Of a DNA stretch of 64,000 nucleotides, positions 17,080 to 26,229 are shown in pieces. Numbering within the stretch: the first letter of the stretch is position 1; each line of letters opens with the position of its first letter. The position numbers and the translations under genes were made by a program. Below the pieces are notes generated by a model, which saw only the letters and a list, made by a program, of their open reading frames with translations, was not told where the DNA came from and made no database searches. Source of the stretch: Dyella sp. ASV24 (GTDB lineage Bacteria > Pseudomonadota > Gammaproteobacteria > Xanthomonadales > Rhodanobacteraceae); the NCBI RefSeq assembly GCF_016428905.1, contig NZ_JAELTQ010000001.1, positions 62,001 through 126,000 of the forward strand, in the 5' to 3' direction.

Positions 17080-17598
17080 ATGTCCGTGACACTGCCAGAG
17101 TCCGTGGACGCTTGGCGCATGGTCTCGGCGCGGCGTTCGTTCCAGGGGGAATTGCCCGTGGTCGCCATGAAGCGACTGGGCGAGGCCCTGGCCGGTACGG
17201 AAGGAACAGCGCAATACGAGCTGGATTTTGGTCGGGACGAGTTTGGTACGGCGTACCTCGATGTCCGAGTCCAGGTTCCGCTCACGCTGACTTGCCAGCG
17301 CTCCTTGGAGCCGTTTGTACTGCCTGTGACGGTCAACAGCCGGCTCGGGTTGATCCGCTCCGAGCGCGAAGAAGCGGCCTTGCCGCCGGATGTCGAGCCG
17401 CTGCTGATCGCTGATGACGCCAAGCTGAGTTTGCTGGACGTCATCGAAGACGAATTGTTGTTGGCGTTGCCGCTGATCCCCATCAATCCGGACAGCACGC
17501 TGCCAGAAGAAGTAGTAGGTCCCGAGCCGGAGGAATCTTCCAGTGAGGGGCGTCCCGATAACCCGTTCGCGGTTTTGCGCGAACTCAAGAAACATTGA
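17080..17598 (+). CDS. yceD: YceD (DUF177), large-subunit rRNA accumulation protein
   Basis: The 172-residue protein belongs to the YceD/DUF177 family, implicated in 23S rRNA accumulation and nearly always next to rpmF. Family marks are LTCQRSLEPF near 89 (usually CxxC; here the second Cys is Ser), the acidic DVIEDELLLALPLIPI block and the C-terminal NPFAVLRELKKH. The ATG at 17080 agrees with homologue N-termini. No Shine-Dalgarno precedes it, and the promoter position suggests leaderless translation. rpmF follows after 18 nt. Confidence 0.93.
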   Translation: MSVTLPESVDAWRMVSARRSFQGELPVVAMKRLGEALAGTEGTAQYELDFGRDEFGTAYLDVRVQVPLTLTCQRSLEPFVLPVTVNSRLGLIRSEREEAALPPDVEPLLIADDAKLSLLDVIEDELLLALPLIPINPDSTLPEEVVGPEPEESSSEGRPDNPFAVLRELKKH

Positions 17599-17616
17599 TT
17601 TAGCTGGAGACTCGCC

Positions 17617-17811
17617 ATGGCCGTTGCCAAGAGCCGCAAGACCCCGTCCACCCGCGGCATGCGTCGTTCGCACGATGCGCTGAAGACCGTGCAGCTGGCC
17701 ACCGATCCGACCAGTGGCGAGGTGCACCTGCGCCATCACGTCACCAAGGATGGCTACTACCGCGGTAAGAAGGTCATCGACACCAATACCTCGGTGGTCG
17801 AAGAGGATTGA
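17617..17811 (+). CDS. rpmF: 50S ribosomal protein L32
   Basis: This 64-residue basic protein starts [23 protein letters not shown], the L32 signature, and ends [17 protein letters not shown] with an acidic tail. It lacks the zinc Cys pairs of some L32 variants, so it is a zinc-free form. It is cotranscribed with yceD. A short perfect stem-loop follows at 17842-17861. Confidence 0.97.
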   Translation: MAVAKSRKTPSTRGMRRSHDALKTVQLATDPTSGEVHLRHHVTKDGYYRGKKVIDTNTSVVEED

Positions 17812-17841
17812 TCGTTCCCGCAAGGGATACGGTTCCGCATG

Positions 17842-17870
17842 GCGGCGCGATTTCGCGCCGCTTTGCGTTT
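17842..17870 (+). terminator. Hairpin after rpmF, weak terminator or attenuator
   Basis: GCGGCGCG (17842-17849) pairs with CGCGCCGC (17854-17861) around ATTT. It is followed by TTTGCGTTT, a broken T-tract, so it may only partly stop yceD-rpmF transcripts before fabH. Confidence 0.55.
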
Positions 17871-17960
17871 ATGCGATCACCCACGTAACGTTGGCGGTTT
17901 GGAAGCCGGTCCAGGTCCGTTTCAGAGCTGTTCCGTCCCAACCCGTCGCATGGAAAGTTA

Positions 17961-18935
17961 ATGGCCCAGATCTATGCCCGCATCACCGGCACCGGCAGCG
18001 CGCTGCCCGAGCGTGTGGTGACCAACGCCGATCTCGAGAAGATCGTCGAGACCAGTGACGAATGGATTCGCTCCCGTACCGGCATTCAGCGCCGCCATAT
18101 TGCCGCTGATGGCCAGACCACCGGCGATCTCGCCACCGAAGCCGCGGAGCGCGCCCTCGAGGCCGCCGGCGTCAAGGCATCCGAGCTTGACCTGATCGTG
18201 CTGGGCACGACCACGCCCGATATCATTTTCCCGTCCACTGCTTGCCTCGTTCAGCATCGCCTGGGCGCCAACGGTTGCGCGGCATTTGACGTCAATGCGG
18301 CTTGCTCGGGCTTCGTTTATGCCCTGGGCATCGCCGATAAGTTCATCCGTAGCGGCCAGTCCAAAAAGGTGCTGGTGATCGGCGCGGAAACGCTGACCCG
18401 TATGATCGACTGGAACGAGCGCGAGACCTGCGTGTTGTTCGGCGACGGCGCGGGTGCTGTGGTGCTGGAGGCCTCGGAAGAGCCTGGCATCTACGCCACG
18501 CTGTTGCACGCCGATGGCGGCTTCAAGCACCTGTTGTACAACCCGGTTGGCGTGTCCGCAGGCTTCAAGGACGAGCCGAATCATGGTGTGCGCATCAACA
18601 TGTCCGGTCGCGAAGTGTTCAAGGTCGCGGTGAAAACGCTGGACTCGCTGGTTGACGAGACGCTGCAGGCGGCTGGTATGGAGGCCTCGCAGATCGACTG
18701 GCTGATTCCGCACCAAGCAAACCTGCGCATCATCGAGGCGACGGCCAAGCGCCTGAACATGCCGATGGAGCAGGTCATCGTGACTGTGCAGGAGCATGCC
18801 AATACGTCGTCAGGTTCGGTGCCGCTGGCATTGGATTACGCCGTTCGCACGGGCAAGGTGCAGCGTGGTCAGAACTTGCTGCTGGAAGCCTTCGGTGGCG
18901 GCTTTACCTGGGCGTCGGCGCTGCTGCGTTACTGA
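17961..18935 (+). CDS. fabH: Beta-ketoacyl-ACP synthase III
   Basis: FabH starts fatty acid synthesis by condensing acetyl-CoA with malonyl-ACP. The 324-residue protein has the catalytic triad Cys115 (NAACSGF), His251 (IPHQANLRI) and Asn281 (HANTSSGS), and the C-terminal LLEAFGGGFTWASALLRY. It begins 149 nt after rpmF. In E. coli plsX lies in this position; here there is no room for it. A terminator at 18956-18987 ends the transcript before fabD. Confidence 0.97.
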   Translation: MAQIYARITGTGSALPERVVTNADLEKIVETSDEWIRSRTGIQRRHIAADGQTTGDLATEAAERALEAAGVKASELDLIVLGTTTPDIIFPSTACLVQHRLGANGCAAFDVNAACSGFVYALGIADKFIRSGQSKKVLVIGAETLTRMIDWNERETCVLFGDGAGAVVLEASEEPGIYATLLHADGGFKHLLYNPVGVSAGFKDEPNHGVRINMSGREVFKVAVKTLDSLVDETLQAAGMEASQIDWLIPHQANLRIIEATAKRLNMPMEQVIVTVQEHANTSSGSVPLALDYAVRTGKVQRGQNLLLEAFGGGFTWASALLRY

Positions 18936-18955
18936 TCGCAGCGCGTCTGGTGCTG

Positions 18956-18987
18956 AAAGATGCCGCCCAAAAGGCGGCATCTTTTTT
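18956..18987 (+). terminator. Intrinsic terminator after fabH
   Basis: GATGCCGCC (18959-18967) pairs with GGCGGCATC (18973-18981), loop CAAAA, then six T (18982-18987). It is strong and close to the fabH stop. Confidence 0.9.
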
Positions 18988-19276
18988 GTTCGTCGTTCCA
19001 GCGTACCCACAACAGGGGCAAGGACCGGGGGCTTCACAAGAGCGAAGCTGGTCATCCGGCGGCGGTTACGCAAGGTTTTCGCAGATCAGTCAGTGCCTCC
19101 CGGCAATCGGTCATTGTCGCCCCCCGGATTCCGGCATGTGCCGGAATGGCGCGCGAAAACTGCGGCTTCCGTCGCCTCAGGCGGCGAGTTGAGCCTCATT
19201 TCCAACCGAATACAGCTGCGTATGGCGCGCAATGCTGGCACCATTCCGTTTTTGGTTTTCGGGCACCCCCTTATCC
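18988..19276. other. Non-coding spacer before fabD with one short palindrome
   Basis: Nothing coding is supported in this 289-nt gap. ATTCCGGCA directly abuts TGCCGGAAT near 19128-19147, forming a palindrome like those in dispersed intergenic repeats. The rest looks like degenerate repeat sequence. Since fabH ends in a terminator, the fabD promoter must lie here, but no clear hexamers stand out. Confidence 0.5.
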
Positions 19277-20224
19277 ATGACGCATATTGCCGCCAACCTC
19301 GCTTTTGTTTTCCCGGGCCAGGGTTCGCAATCCATTGGCATGCAGGCCGAGCTGGCTGGCGTGCATCCGGAAGTGAAGGCCACGTTCGACGAAGCTTCGC
19401 AGGGCGCGGGTGTCGACTTGTGGGCGCTTAGCCAGCATGGGCCGGAAGAGGATCTCAATCGCACGGAAAATACGCAGCCGGCGCTGCTGGCCGGTAGCGT
19501 GGCCGTGTGGCGTGTATGGCAGAAGCTGGGTGGTGTGCAGCCGGCACAGATGTCCGGCCACAGCCTTGGCGAATACAGTGCGCTGGTGTGCGCGGGTGCC
19601 TTGTCGCTGCATGATGCGGCCGCACTGGTGGCTGAGCGTGGTCGTCTGATGCAGGCCGCCGTACCGCCGGGCGTGGGCGCCATGGCCGCTATCCTGGGTG
19701 GTGACGATGCACAGATCGCCGCCGTGTGCGAAGAGGTGGCACAGGGGCAGGTCGTGTCGCCAGCCAACTTCAATTCCCCAGGTCAGCTCGTTATCGCGGG
19801 CAATGCAGAGGCAGTGGATCGAGCGCTTGCCAAGCTGGCGGAGCAGGGCGTTAAAAAAGCTATCAAGCTGGCCGTCTCGGTGCCTTCGCACTGTGCGCTG
19901 ATGCGCGATGCGGCGGATCGTCTGGGCGAGCGCATGGCTTCCATCCAGTGGTCGTTGCCGATCATCCCTGTTGTGCAGAACGCTGAGGCTCGCGCCTACG
20001 GCACGCTGGACGATATTCGCGGTGCGCTGCAGCGCCAGCTGTACCTGCCAGTGCGCTGGACGGAATGCGTGCAGGCGTTGGTCGCAGGCGGTGCGACGCG
20101 CATGGCTGAAGCTGGCCCGGGCAAGGTGCTCTCCGGCCTGATCAAGCGCATCGACAAGAGCGTCGAGGCTCGCGCCATCGGTACGCCGGTGGAGTTGGAT
20201 GCCGCCCGTACTGAATGGGCGTAA
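19277..20224 (+). CDS. fabD: Malonyl-CoA:ACP transacylase
   Basis: FabD loads malonyl groups onto ACP. The 315-residue product has FVFPGQGSQ near the start, nucleophile Ser96 in GHSLGEYSAL and catalytic His205 in PSHCALM. The ATG at 19277 gives the standard N-terminus; an upstream in-frame extension has no family sequence. fabG follows after 63 nt. Confidence 0.97.
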   Translation: MTHIAANLAFVFPGQGSQSIGMQAELAGVHPEVKATFDEASQGAGVDLWALSQHGPEEDLNRTENTQPALLAGSVAVWRVWQKLGGVQPAQMSGHSLGEYSALVCAGALSLHDAAALVAERGRLMQAAVPPGVGAMAAILGGDDAQIAAVCEEVAQGQVVSPANFNSPGQLVIAGNAEAVDRALAKLAEQGVKKAIKLAVSVPSHCALMRDAADRLGERMASIQWSLPIIPVVQNAEARAYGTLDDIRGALQRQLYLPVRWTECVQALVAGGATRMAEAGPGKVLSGLIKRIDKSVEARAIGTPVELDAARTEWA

Positions 20225-20287
20225 GGCGTCAAACGAATTCAAGCGGATTGGACCGATTGACGTCCAGCCATCCAAAGGGAAATACAG

Positions 20288-21031
20288 ATGAGCAAGATTC
20301 TGCAAGGTGAGATCGCCCTCGTCACGGGCGCTAGCCGCGGCATCGGTGCCGCCATTGCCGACGAGCTGGCTGAACTCGGCGCCACCGTCATCGGTACCGC
20401 CACCAGCGAAAGCGGTGCTGCGGCGATTGGCGAGCGTCTTGCTGCGCACGGCGGCCATGGCCGCGTACTCAACGTGACCGAAGCAACGTCTATCGAGACC
20501 CTGATCGACGGCATCGCCAAGGAATTCGGCCCGGTGTCGATCCTGGTCAACAACGCCGGCATCACGCGCGACCAGCTCCTGATGCGCATGCGCGACGAAG
20601 ATTGGCAAGCCATCCTCGATACTAACCTCACGTCCGTGTATCGCGCCTCCAAGGCGGTCATGCGCGGCATGATGAAGGCGCGCAAGGGGCGCATCATTTC
20701 GATCGCTTCGGTCGTTGGTGTCACTGGTAATCCGGGGCAGGCCAACTACGCGGCGGCCAAGGCCGGCATCATTGCGTTCTCCAAGTCGCTGGCGCGCGAG
20801 ATCGGTTCGCGAGGCATCACCGTGAATGTGGTGGCGCCGGGCTTCATCGATACCGACATGACACGTGCGCTTCCCGAAGATGCACGCCAGGCGCTGTTGG
20901 GCCAGATCGCCCTGGGTCATCTGGGCCAGGCGTCCGATATCGCGAAGGCGGTGGCCTTCCTGGCGTCTCCGTCCGCCGCTTACATCACGGGCGAGACCCT
21001 GCATGTCAATGGCGGCATGTACATGCCGTAA
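20288..21031 (+). CDS. fabG: 3-oxoacyl-ACP reductase
   Basis: FabG is an NADPH-dependent short-chain reductase of the elongation cycle. The 247-residue protein has the Rossmann TGASRGIG (13-20), NNAG (88-91) and the catalytic set Ser141, Tyr154 and Lys158 in SVVGVTGNPGQANYAAAKAG. The C-terminus ends GETLHVNGGMYMP. A 300-nt spacer separates it from acpP. Confidence 0.97.
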   Translation: MSKILQGEIALVTGASRGIGAAIADELAELGATVIGTATSESGAAAIGERLAAHGGHGRVLNVTEATSIETLIDGIAKEFGPVSILVNNAGITRDQLLMRMRDEDWQAILDTNLTSVYRASKAVMRGMMKARKGRIISIASVVGVTGNPGQANYAAAKAGIIAFSKSLAREIGSRGITVNVVAPGFIDTDMTRALPEDARQALLGQIALGHLGQASDIAKAVAFLASPSAAYITGETLHVNGGMYMP

Positions 21032-21331
21032 GGCGTGAAGAAAGGGTGCCAAACCCTTCTTCTGTCCTTCATTGTTTGAAACGGCCGGGCCGTCTCCAGT
21101 ACCGCTGGAGGGGTGCCCGGTGCGCCGGCACGGGCCGGCTTAACAAGGAGTTGTCGCAAGCTCCATCGTTTTAGGCGACAATTGCTTCTTTCGCGCCGGT
21201 CCCGTGGCCTGCGTTTAACGACAGCTGGCGGATCATGGCGGCCTTGCGGCTTAGCCACTACAATCCGCCGGCCATATGCCGGCCACAGGCCGGTGTTGAC
21301 AGGTAACTACTCCTTGGGAGGTATTGGCAAC
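21032..21331 (+). promoter_or_regulatory. fabG-acpP spacer with stacked hairpins and probable acpP promoter
   Basis: No gene fits here. An interrupted hairpin pairs CCGGGC (21085-21090) with GCCCGG (21115-21120) and CTCCAG (21094-21099) with CTGGAG (21105-21110). Near the stop of fabG, GAAGAAAGGGT and ACCCTTCTTC can pair. A -10-like TACAAT lies at 21259-21264, but its -35 is poor. GC-rich palindromes around 21268-21293 precede the GGGAGG ribosome site of acpP. Confidence 0.45.
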
Positions 21332-21571
21332 ATGAGCACCATCGAAGAGCGCGTCAAGAAAATCGTCATCGAGCAGCTGGGCGTGAAGGAAGAGGAAGTC
21401 ACGGCGAACGCTTCGTTCGTGGACGATCTGGGCGCTGATTCGCTGGACACCGTCGAACTGGTGATGGCTCTCGAGGAAGAGTTCGAGACCGAAATTCCGG
21501 ACGAAGAAGCCGAAAAGATCACCACGGTGCAGCAGGCTGTCGATTACATCAAGGCCCACACCAAGGAGTGA
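21332..21571 (+). CDS. acpP: Acyl carrier protein
   Basis: The 79-residue acidic protein carries the phosphopantetheine site Ser37 in [13 protein letters not shown]. It matches AcpP nearly end to end ([15 protein letters not shown] at the start, [11 protein letters not shown] at the end). A strong GGGAGG ribosome site precedes the ATG at 21332. It supplies the carrier for FabD, FabG, FabH and FabF encoded around it, and for lipid A enzymes. Confidence 0.98.
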   Translation: MSTIEERVKKIVIEQLGVKEEEVTANASFVDDLGADSLDTVELVMALEEEFETEIPDEEAEKITTVQQAVDYIKAHTKE

Positions 21572-21783
21572 TCGCTCCGGCGGCCGATGCATCCACTGAT
21601 GCGTCAGTCCATAGCGATACCGGAAGCTGCGCCACATTGGCGCAGTTTTCGTTTCTGCATTTTGCAACGTCCGATCCCGTATGGTGCGCACGGCGTGCCA
21701 CGCGGTACGGATGACGTGGCCGCGGAAGACGCAGACCGCCTGTCGCCAACGACAGCGCCACGGAAACTCGAGGGAAGATCAGC

Positions 21784-23022
21784 ATGAGCAAACGACGTGT
21801 GGTTGTAACCGGCCTCGGCATTATTTCGCCGGTCGGCAACGATATCGCGACCGCCTGGGACAACATTCTCAAAGGCGTGAGCGGCATTGGCGCGGTTACC
21901 CATTTCGACGCTACCGCCTATGCCACGCGCATCGCCGGTCAGGTACGTGATTTCGACCCGGCGCAGTGGATTGCCCCGAAAGAGATCAAGAAGATGGATC
22001 CGTTCATCCATTACGGCATCGCCGCGGGCACGCAAGCCCTGCGTGATTCCGGCCTGGAAGTGACGGAAGCGAACGCGCCGCGCATTGGCGTGGCCGTGGC
22101 GGCCGGTATCGGCGGCCTGCATACCATCGAGCACACATCGATCGAACTGCACGACAAGGGCCCGCGGCGCGTGTCGCCGTTCTTCGTGCCGTCTTCGATC
22201 ATCAACATGGTTTCCGGCCACCTGTCGATCATGAACGGCCTGAAGGGCCCGAATATCGCCTGCGTGACCGCGTGCACCACGGGCACGCACAACATTGGCC
22301 TGGCTGCGCGCATGATTCAGTACGGCGATGCCGACGTGATGATTGCCGGTGGTGCCGAGTTCGCCACCACGGGTACGGCAATGGCGGGCTTCTGCTCGGC
22401 CAAGGCCATGTCCACCCGCAACGACGAGCCGACCAAGGCCAGCCGTCCGTGGGACAAGGATCGTGATGGCTTCGTGCTGTCCGACGGCGCTGGCGTGCTG
22501 GTGCTGGAAGAGTATGAACATGCCAAAGCGCGCGGCGCGAAGATCTACGCCGAACTCGTCGGCTTCGGCATGAGTGGCGATGCGTACCACATCACTGCGC
22601 CCAGCGAGGGCGGTGAGGGTGCGGCGCGCAGCATGGACACGGCACTGAAAGACGGTCACCTCAACCCGACCGACGTGCAGTACGTCAACGCACACGGTAC
22701 CTCGACGCCACTGGGTGATCTGGGCGAAGTGCTGGCCGCCAAGCGCGTGTTCGGCGATCACGCCTACAAGCTGGCCATGAGCTCGACCAAGTCGGCAACC
22801 GGTCACTTGCTGGGTGCGGCGGGCGGTGTGGAAGCGATCTTCACCATCCTCGCGCTGCGCGACCAGGTGATGCCGCCGACGATCAACCTTGACGAGCCGG
22901 GCGAAGGGTGCGATCTCGATTTCGTGCCGCACACTGCACGTGAGGCCAAGTTCGACGTGGCTATCTCCAACTCGTTCGGCTTTGGTGGCACCAACGGTAC
23001 GCTCGCATTCCGTCGCGTGTGA
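21784..23022 (+). CDS. fabF: Beta-ketoacyl-ACP synthase II
   Basis: FabF elongates acyl-ACP. The 412-residue KAS II has nucleophile Cys164 ([11 protein letters not shown]), the catalytic His residues in [11 protein letters not shown] and [12 protein letters not shown], and the terminal [17 protein letters not shown]. It is 212 nt after acpP, with no other gene between. Its stop overlaps the pabB GTG start (GTGTGA junction), so pabB translation is probably coupled. Confidence 0.97.
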   Translation: MSKRRVVVTGLGIISPVGNDIATAWDNILKGVSGIGAVTHFDATAYATRIAGQVRDFDPAQWIAPKEIKKMDPFIHYGIAAGTQALRDSGLEVTEANAPRIGVAVAAGIGGLHTIEHTSIELHDKGPRRVSPFFVPSSIINMVSGHLSIMNGLKGPNIACVTACTTGTHNIGLAARMIQYGDADVMIAGGAEFATTGTAMAGFCSAKAMSTRNDEPTKASRPWDKDRDGFVLSDGAGVLVLEEYEHAKARGAKIYAELVGFGMSGDAYHITAPSEGGEGAARSMDTALKDGHLNPTDVQYVNAHGTSTPLGDLGEVLAAKRVFGDHAYKLAMSSTKSATGHLLGAAGGVEAIFTILALRDQVMPPTINLDEPGEGCDLDFVPHTAREAKFDVAISNSFGFGGTNGTLAFRRV

Positions 23023-24371
23023 CCTCGTTCCATCGACGTACCTTGCACGGCCGGCGCGATCTGCTCGCGCCGGCCGCTGCGTTTCCGGGGCGCTATCCGG
23101 GGCTGTTGCAGAGCGTGACCCATGGCACGCCGCAGTCGCGTTACGACATCCTGTTTGCGTTTCCTCAGGAGTCGCTGACCCTGTTTGCCGATGGCCGGCT
23201 TGAGGACGGACAGGGTCGCCCGCAACAAGGTCGTTTTCTCGATGCGCTCGACGATGCGTGGCGCGCAGAGCGCCTGCCTCGCGATGCCTCAAGCGATCTG
23301 CCGTTCCATGGTGGATGGTTGTTGCTGCTGGCTTATGAGCTGGTTGGCGAGATCGAGACGCGCCTGCGTCTTCGTCCCTCTGATCCGTTGCCGACCGCGG
23401 TGGCGTTGCGTTGTCCGGCGGCCGTGATCGTTGATCATGCCCGCGGATGCACGGTGCTGGTCGCCGAGACTGCGCATCGTGATTTGCTCGATGCGCTGGA
23501 GGCCGATCTCGACGCACCGATTGATGTGCCCGCCTTGCCTGCGCCGGATGGCTGCGGAGAAGACGATCCCGCGCTGTTCCTCGAGGGTGTGGCCCGCATT
23601 CATGAGCATCTGCATGCGGGCGATATCTTCCAGGTGAATCTCTCGCGGGCATGGCATGCGCATTACGCGATGCCGCCTAGTCCGGCCCAGTTGTATCAAT
23701 CACTGCGGCAAGCCAATCCCGCGCCGTTCGCCGGCCTGTTCCAGCAGCCCGGATGGGCGGTGGTGAGCTCGTCGCCCGAACGCTTGGTGGAAGTGCGCGG
23801 CGGTCTGGCGCAAACGCGCCCGATTGCGGGCACGCGTCCGCGCACGCCGGGTGACGACGATGTCGCGCGTATCCGCGAACTCAGCACGCATCCGAAGGAG
23901 CGAGCCGAGCACGTCATGCTGATCGATCTGGAGCGCAACGACCTCGGGCGCGTCTGTGAGCCGGGGACGGTCGAAGTCAACGAGCTGATGGTGGTCGAGA
24001 GTTACGCGCACGTGCATCACATTGTCTCGAACGTGCGCGGCCGCCTGCGCGACGATGTGACGCCAGGCGAGGTCATCGCGGCTACGTTCCCCGGGGGCAC
24101 CATCACGGGGTGCCCCAAGGTTCGTTGTATGGAGATCATCGCCGCGCTGGAGCACGCGCCGCGTGGCGCGTATACGGGGGCGATGGGTTATCTGGATCGC
24201 AATGGCGATCTTGATCTGAATATCCTCATTCGTACCTTCACGCTGATGGGCTCGGACGTCACCTTGCGCGCAGGCGCTGGCATCGTGGCCGACTCCGTGG
24301 CAGAGAAAGAGTTGGATGAAACGCGTGCCAAGGCACGCGGCTTGCTCCGTGCGCTGGGAGTGCAGGATTGA
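23019..24371 (+). CDS. pabB: Aminodeoxychorismate synthase component I
   Basis: PabB converts chorismate and ammonia to 4-amino-4-deoxychorismate for folate synthesis. The 450-residue chorismate-binding enzyme has [26 protein letters not shown] and the C-terminal block [18 protein letters not shown]. At 268-272 the motif is PIAGT, not the PIKGT that provides the nucleophilic lysine in E. coli PabB. Gene context (GTGA with fabF, TGATG with pabC) supports PabB over TrpE. The glutaminase partner PabA is not in the window. Confidence 0.9.
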   Translation: MTSFHRRTLHGRRDLLAPAAAFPGRYPGLLQSVTHGTPQSRYDILFAFPQESLTLFADGRLEDGQGRPQQGRFLDALDDAWRAERLPRDASSDLPFHGGWLLLLAYELVGEIETRLRLRPSDPLPTAVALRCPAAVIVDHARGCTVLVAETAHRDLLDALEADLDAPIDVPALPAPDGCGEDDPALFLEGVARIHEHLHAGDIFQVNLSRAWHAHYAMPPSPAQLYQSLRQANPAPFAGLFQQPGWAVVSSSPERLVEVRGGLAQTRPIAGTRPRTPGDDDVARIRELSTHPKERAEHVMLIDLERNDLGRVCEPGTVEVNELMVVESYAHVHHIVSNVRGRLRDDVTPGEVIAATFPGGTITGCPKVRCMEIIAALEHAPRGAYTGAMGYLDRNGDLDLNILIRTFTLMGSDVTLRAGAGIVADSVAEKELDETRAKARGLLRALGVQD

Positions 24372-25195
24372 TGGCTGGCCGCGTGCTGGTCAACGGCGTA
24401 TCGGCGACCACGGTTTCCGTATTCGACCGTGGGTTGTCCTATGGGGATGGCCTGTTTGAAACGATTCGTTTCGTGCAAGGCGCGGCACCGCTATGGCTGC
24501 GCCACATGGAGCGCCTGGGTGACGGTTGCCGCCGTTTGCGGTTGCCGCCGCCCGATGTTGCGACGCTGTTGAGCGAGGCTGGGATCGTCGCCAAGGGCAT
24601 GGACCAGGCGGTGGTGCGGATCACCATCACGCGTGGCATGGGCGAGCGTGGCTATGCGCCACCGTCTTCGCCCGTGGCAACCCGCATCGTCGCTGGATTC
24701 GAAGCACCAGGCATGAGTGGTGACGTGTACACCTCCGGGCTGCGCGCGCGCTGGTGTGAAACGCGGTTGGCTCCCCAGCCATTGCTAGCGGGCTTGAAGC
24801 ATCTCAACCGGTTGGAGCAGGTGCTGGCGCGTGCTGAATGGTCGGATCCCTCGGTGGGTGAGGGCTTGGTATGCGATATCGATGGCCACGTGATTTCCGG
24901 CACCATGACCAACCTGTTCGCCGTGCTTGACGACCACCTCGTGACGCCGGCGCTGGATCGCTGCGGTGTTGCAGGGGTGGCCCGGGCCGAAATCCTGGCG
25001 ACCGTGCCGGATGCGCGTGTCATACCGCTGTGCCCGGAGGATATTGAAGGGGCCAGTGAGGTCTTCCTCAGTTCGAGCGTCCGGGGCATTCTGCCGGTTC
25101 AGGCCGTGGGCGATACCGTGTATGGTCCCGGCCCGGTGATCCGCGCTTTGCAACAGCATTGGCGCGGCCTGGGTTTCCCGATGGAGCAGGCATGA
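24371..25195 (+). CDS. pabC: Aminodeoxychorismate lyase
   Basis: PabC releases pyruvate from aminodeoxychorismate to give p-aminobenzoate. The 274-residue fold-type IV PLP enzyme has FDRGLSYGDGLFETIR at 18-33 and the PLP Lys143 in LKHLNRLEQ, followed by DGHVISGTMTNLF. The ATG at 24371 shares its A with the pabB stop (TGATG), and its stop overlaps mltG as ATGA. It is fed directly by PabB. Confidence 0.95.
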   Translation: MAGRVLVNGVSATTVSVFDRGLSYGDGLFETIRFVQGAAPLWLRHMERLGDGCRRLRLPPPDVATLLSEAGIVAKGMDQAVVRITITRGMGERGYAPPSSPVATRIVAGFEAPGMSGDVYTSGLRARWCETRLAPQPLLAGLKHLNRLEQVLARAEWSDPSVGEGLVCDIDGHVISGTMTNLFAVLDDHLVTPALDRCGVAGVARAEILATVPDARVIPLCPEDIEGASEVFLSSSVRGILPVQAVGDTVYGPGPVIRALQQHWRGLGFPMEQA

Positions 25196-26229
25196 GTCGA
25201 TACAAGATGCAGGGGCGGGCGTTCTGGCGTGTCCTGATCGTGTTGGTATTGCTGGCGGTGGCTGGCGGCCTCGTCTACGGCTGGATGGATTACCAGCGAT
25301 TCGCTGGCGCACCGTTGACGGTATCGGCGCAAACCCCGGGCATCGACGTAGCCAAGGGCAGCAACTTGCGTGACGTGGTCGGCCAGTTGCACGAGCAGCA
25401 TGTGACGAACACCGGGCCGCTGTACTGGCGCTTGCTGGCCGAGCAGCTGCGTGTCGCGGGCCGCCTGCATGCGGGCGAATACGCTCTGACCAGTGGCATG
25501 ACGCCGCGCGACTTGTTGCTCAACATGGCGGCGGGCAAGGTCGTGCAGCGCAACTTCACCATTGTCGATGGCTGGAATTTTCGCGATCTGCGCCAGGCGT
25601 TGGCCAAGGCCGACAAACTTCGGCAGGACGACGCGGCGCTTGATGACGCGGACCTGATGACGAAGATCGGCGCGCCCGGCGAGATGCCTGAAGGGCAATT
25701 CCTTCCGGAGACCTATGCTTACGTGAAGGGCGACAGCGACCTGGACATTCTGCGTCGTGCACACGTCGCGATGAAGAAAATGCTCGACACGTTGTGGACG
25801 CAGCGCGACAAGGACTTGCCGCTCGCGACGCCTTACGACGCGCTGATCCTCGCGTCGATCGTGGAGAAGGAAACCGGGCGTGCGGACGAACGGCCACGCA
25901 TTGCCGGAGTCTTCATTCGTCGCCTGCAAACCCATATGTTGCTGCAGACCGACCCCACGGTGATTTATGGCATGGGTGATGCGTACGCCGGCAACATTCA
26001 CAAGTCCGATCTCACCACGGACACGCCGTACAACACCTATACCCGCCAAGGCCTGCCGCCCACGCCCATCGCCATGCCGGGCAAGCCGGCTATCCTGGCT
26101 GCTCTGCATCCGGCGTCGGGCACGGAGCTGTATTTTGTCGCGCGCGGCGACGGCACCCATGTGTTCTCCAGTACGCTGGATGAGCACAATCGCAACGTCG
26201 CCTGCTATCAGTTGAAGCACTGCCAATGA
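25192..26229 (+). CDS. mltG: Endolytic murein transglycosylase MltG
   Basis: MltG cuts nascent glycan strands at the periplasmic face of the inner membrane. The 345-residue protein has one N-terminal membrane helix (12-31), a LysM-like region, and the YceG catalytic segment ILASIVEKETGR with the expected Glu225. DPTVIYGMG and the TYTRQGLPPTPIAMPG-like stretch follow. ATG at 25192 overlaps the pabC stop, and the stop overlaps tmk (ATGA). The pabC-mltG-tmk-holB order is conserved in gammaproteobacteria. Confidence 0.95.
   Translation: MSRYKMQGRAFWRVLIVLVLLAVAGGLVYGWMDYQRFAGAPLTVSAQTPGIDVAKGSNLRDVVGQLHEQHVTNTGPLYWRLLAEQLRVAGRLHAGEYALTSGMTPRDLLLNMAAGKVVQRNFTIVDGWNFRDLRQALAKADKLRQDDAALDDADLMTKIGAPGEMPEGQFLPETYAYVKGDSDLDILRRAHVAMKKMLDTLWTQRDKDLPLATPYDALILASIVEKETGRADERPRIAGVFIRRLQTHMLLQTDPTVIYGMGDAYAGNIHKSDLTTDTPYNTYTRQGLPPTPIAMPGKPAILAALHPASGTELYFVARGDGTHVFSSTLDEHNRNVACYQLKHCQ

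Noticed and set aside
21296-21301. TTGACA just before acpP as a -35 box.
   Set aside because: A matching -10 would overlap the ribosome site at the acpP start, leaving no sensible leader.
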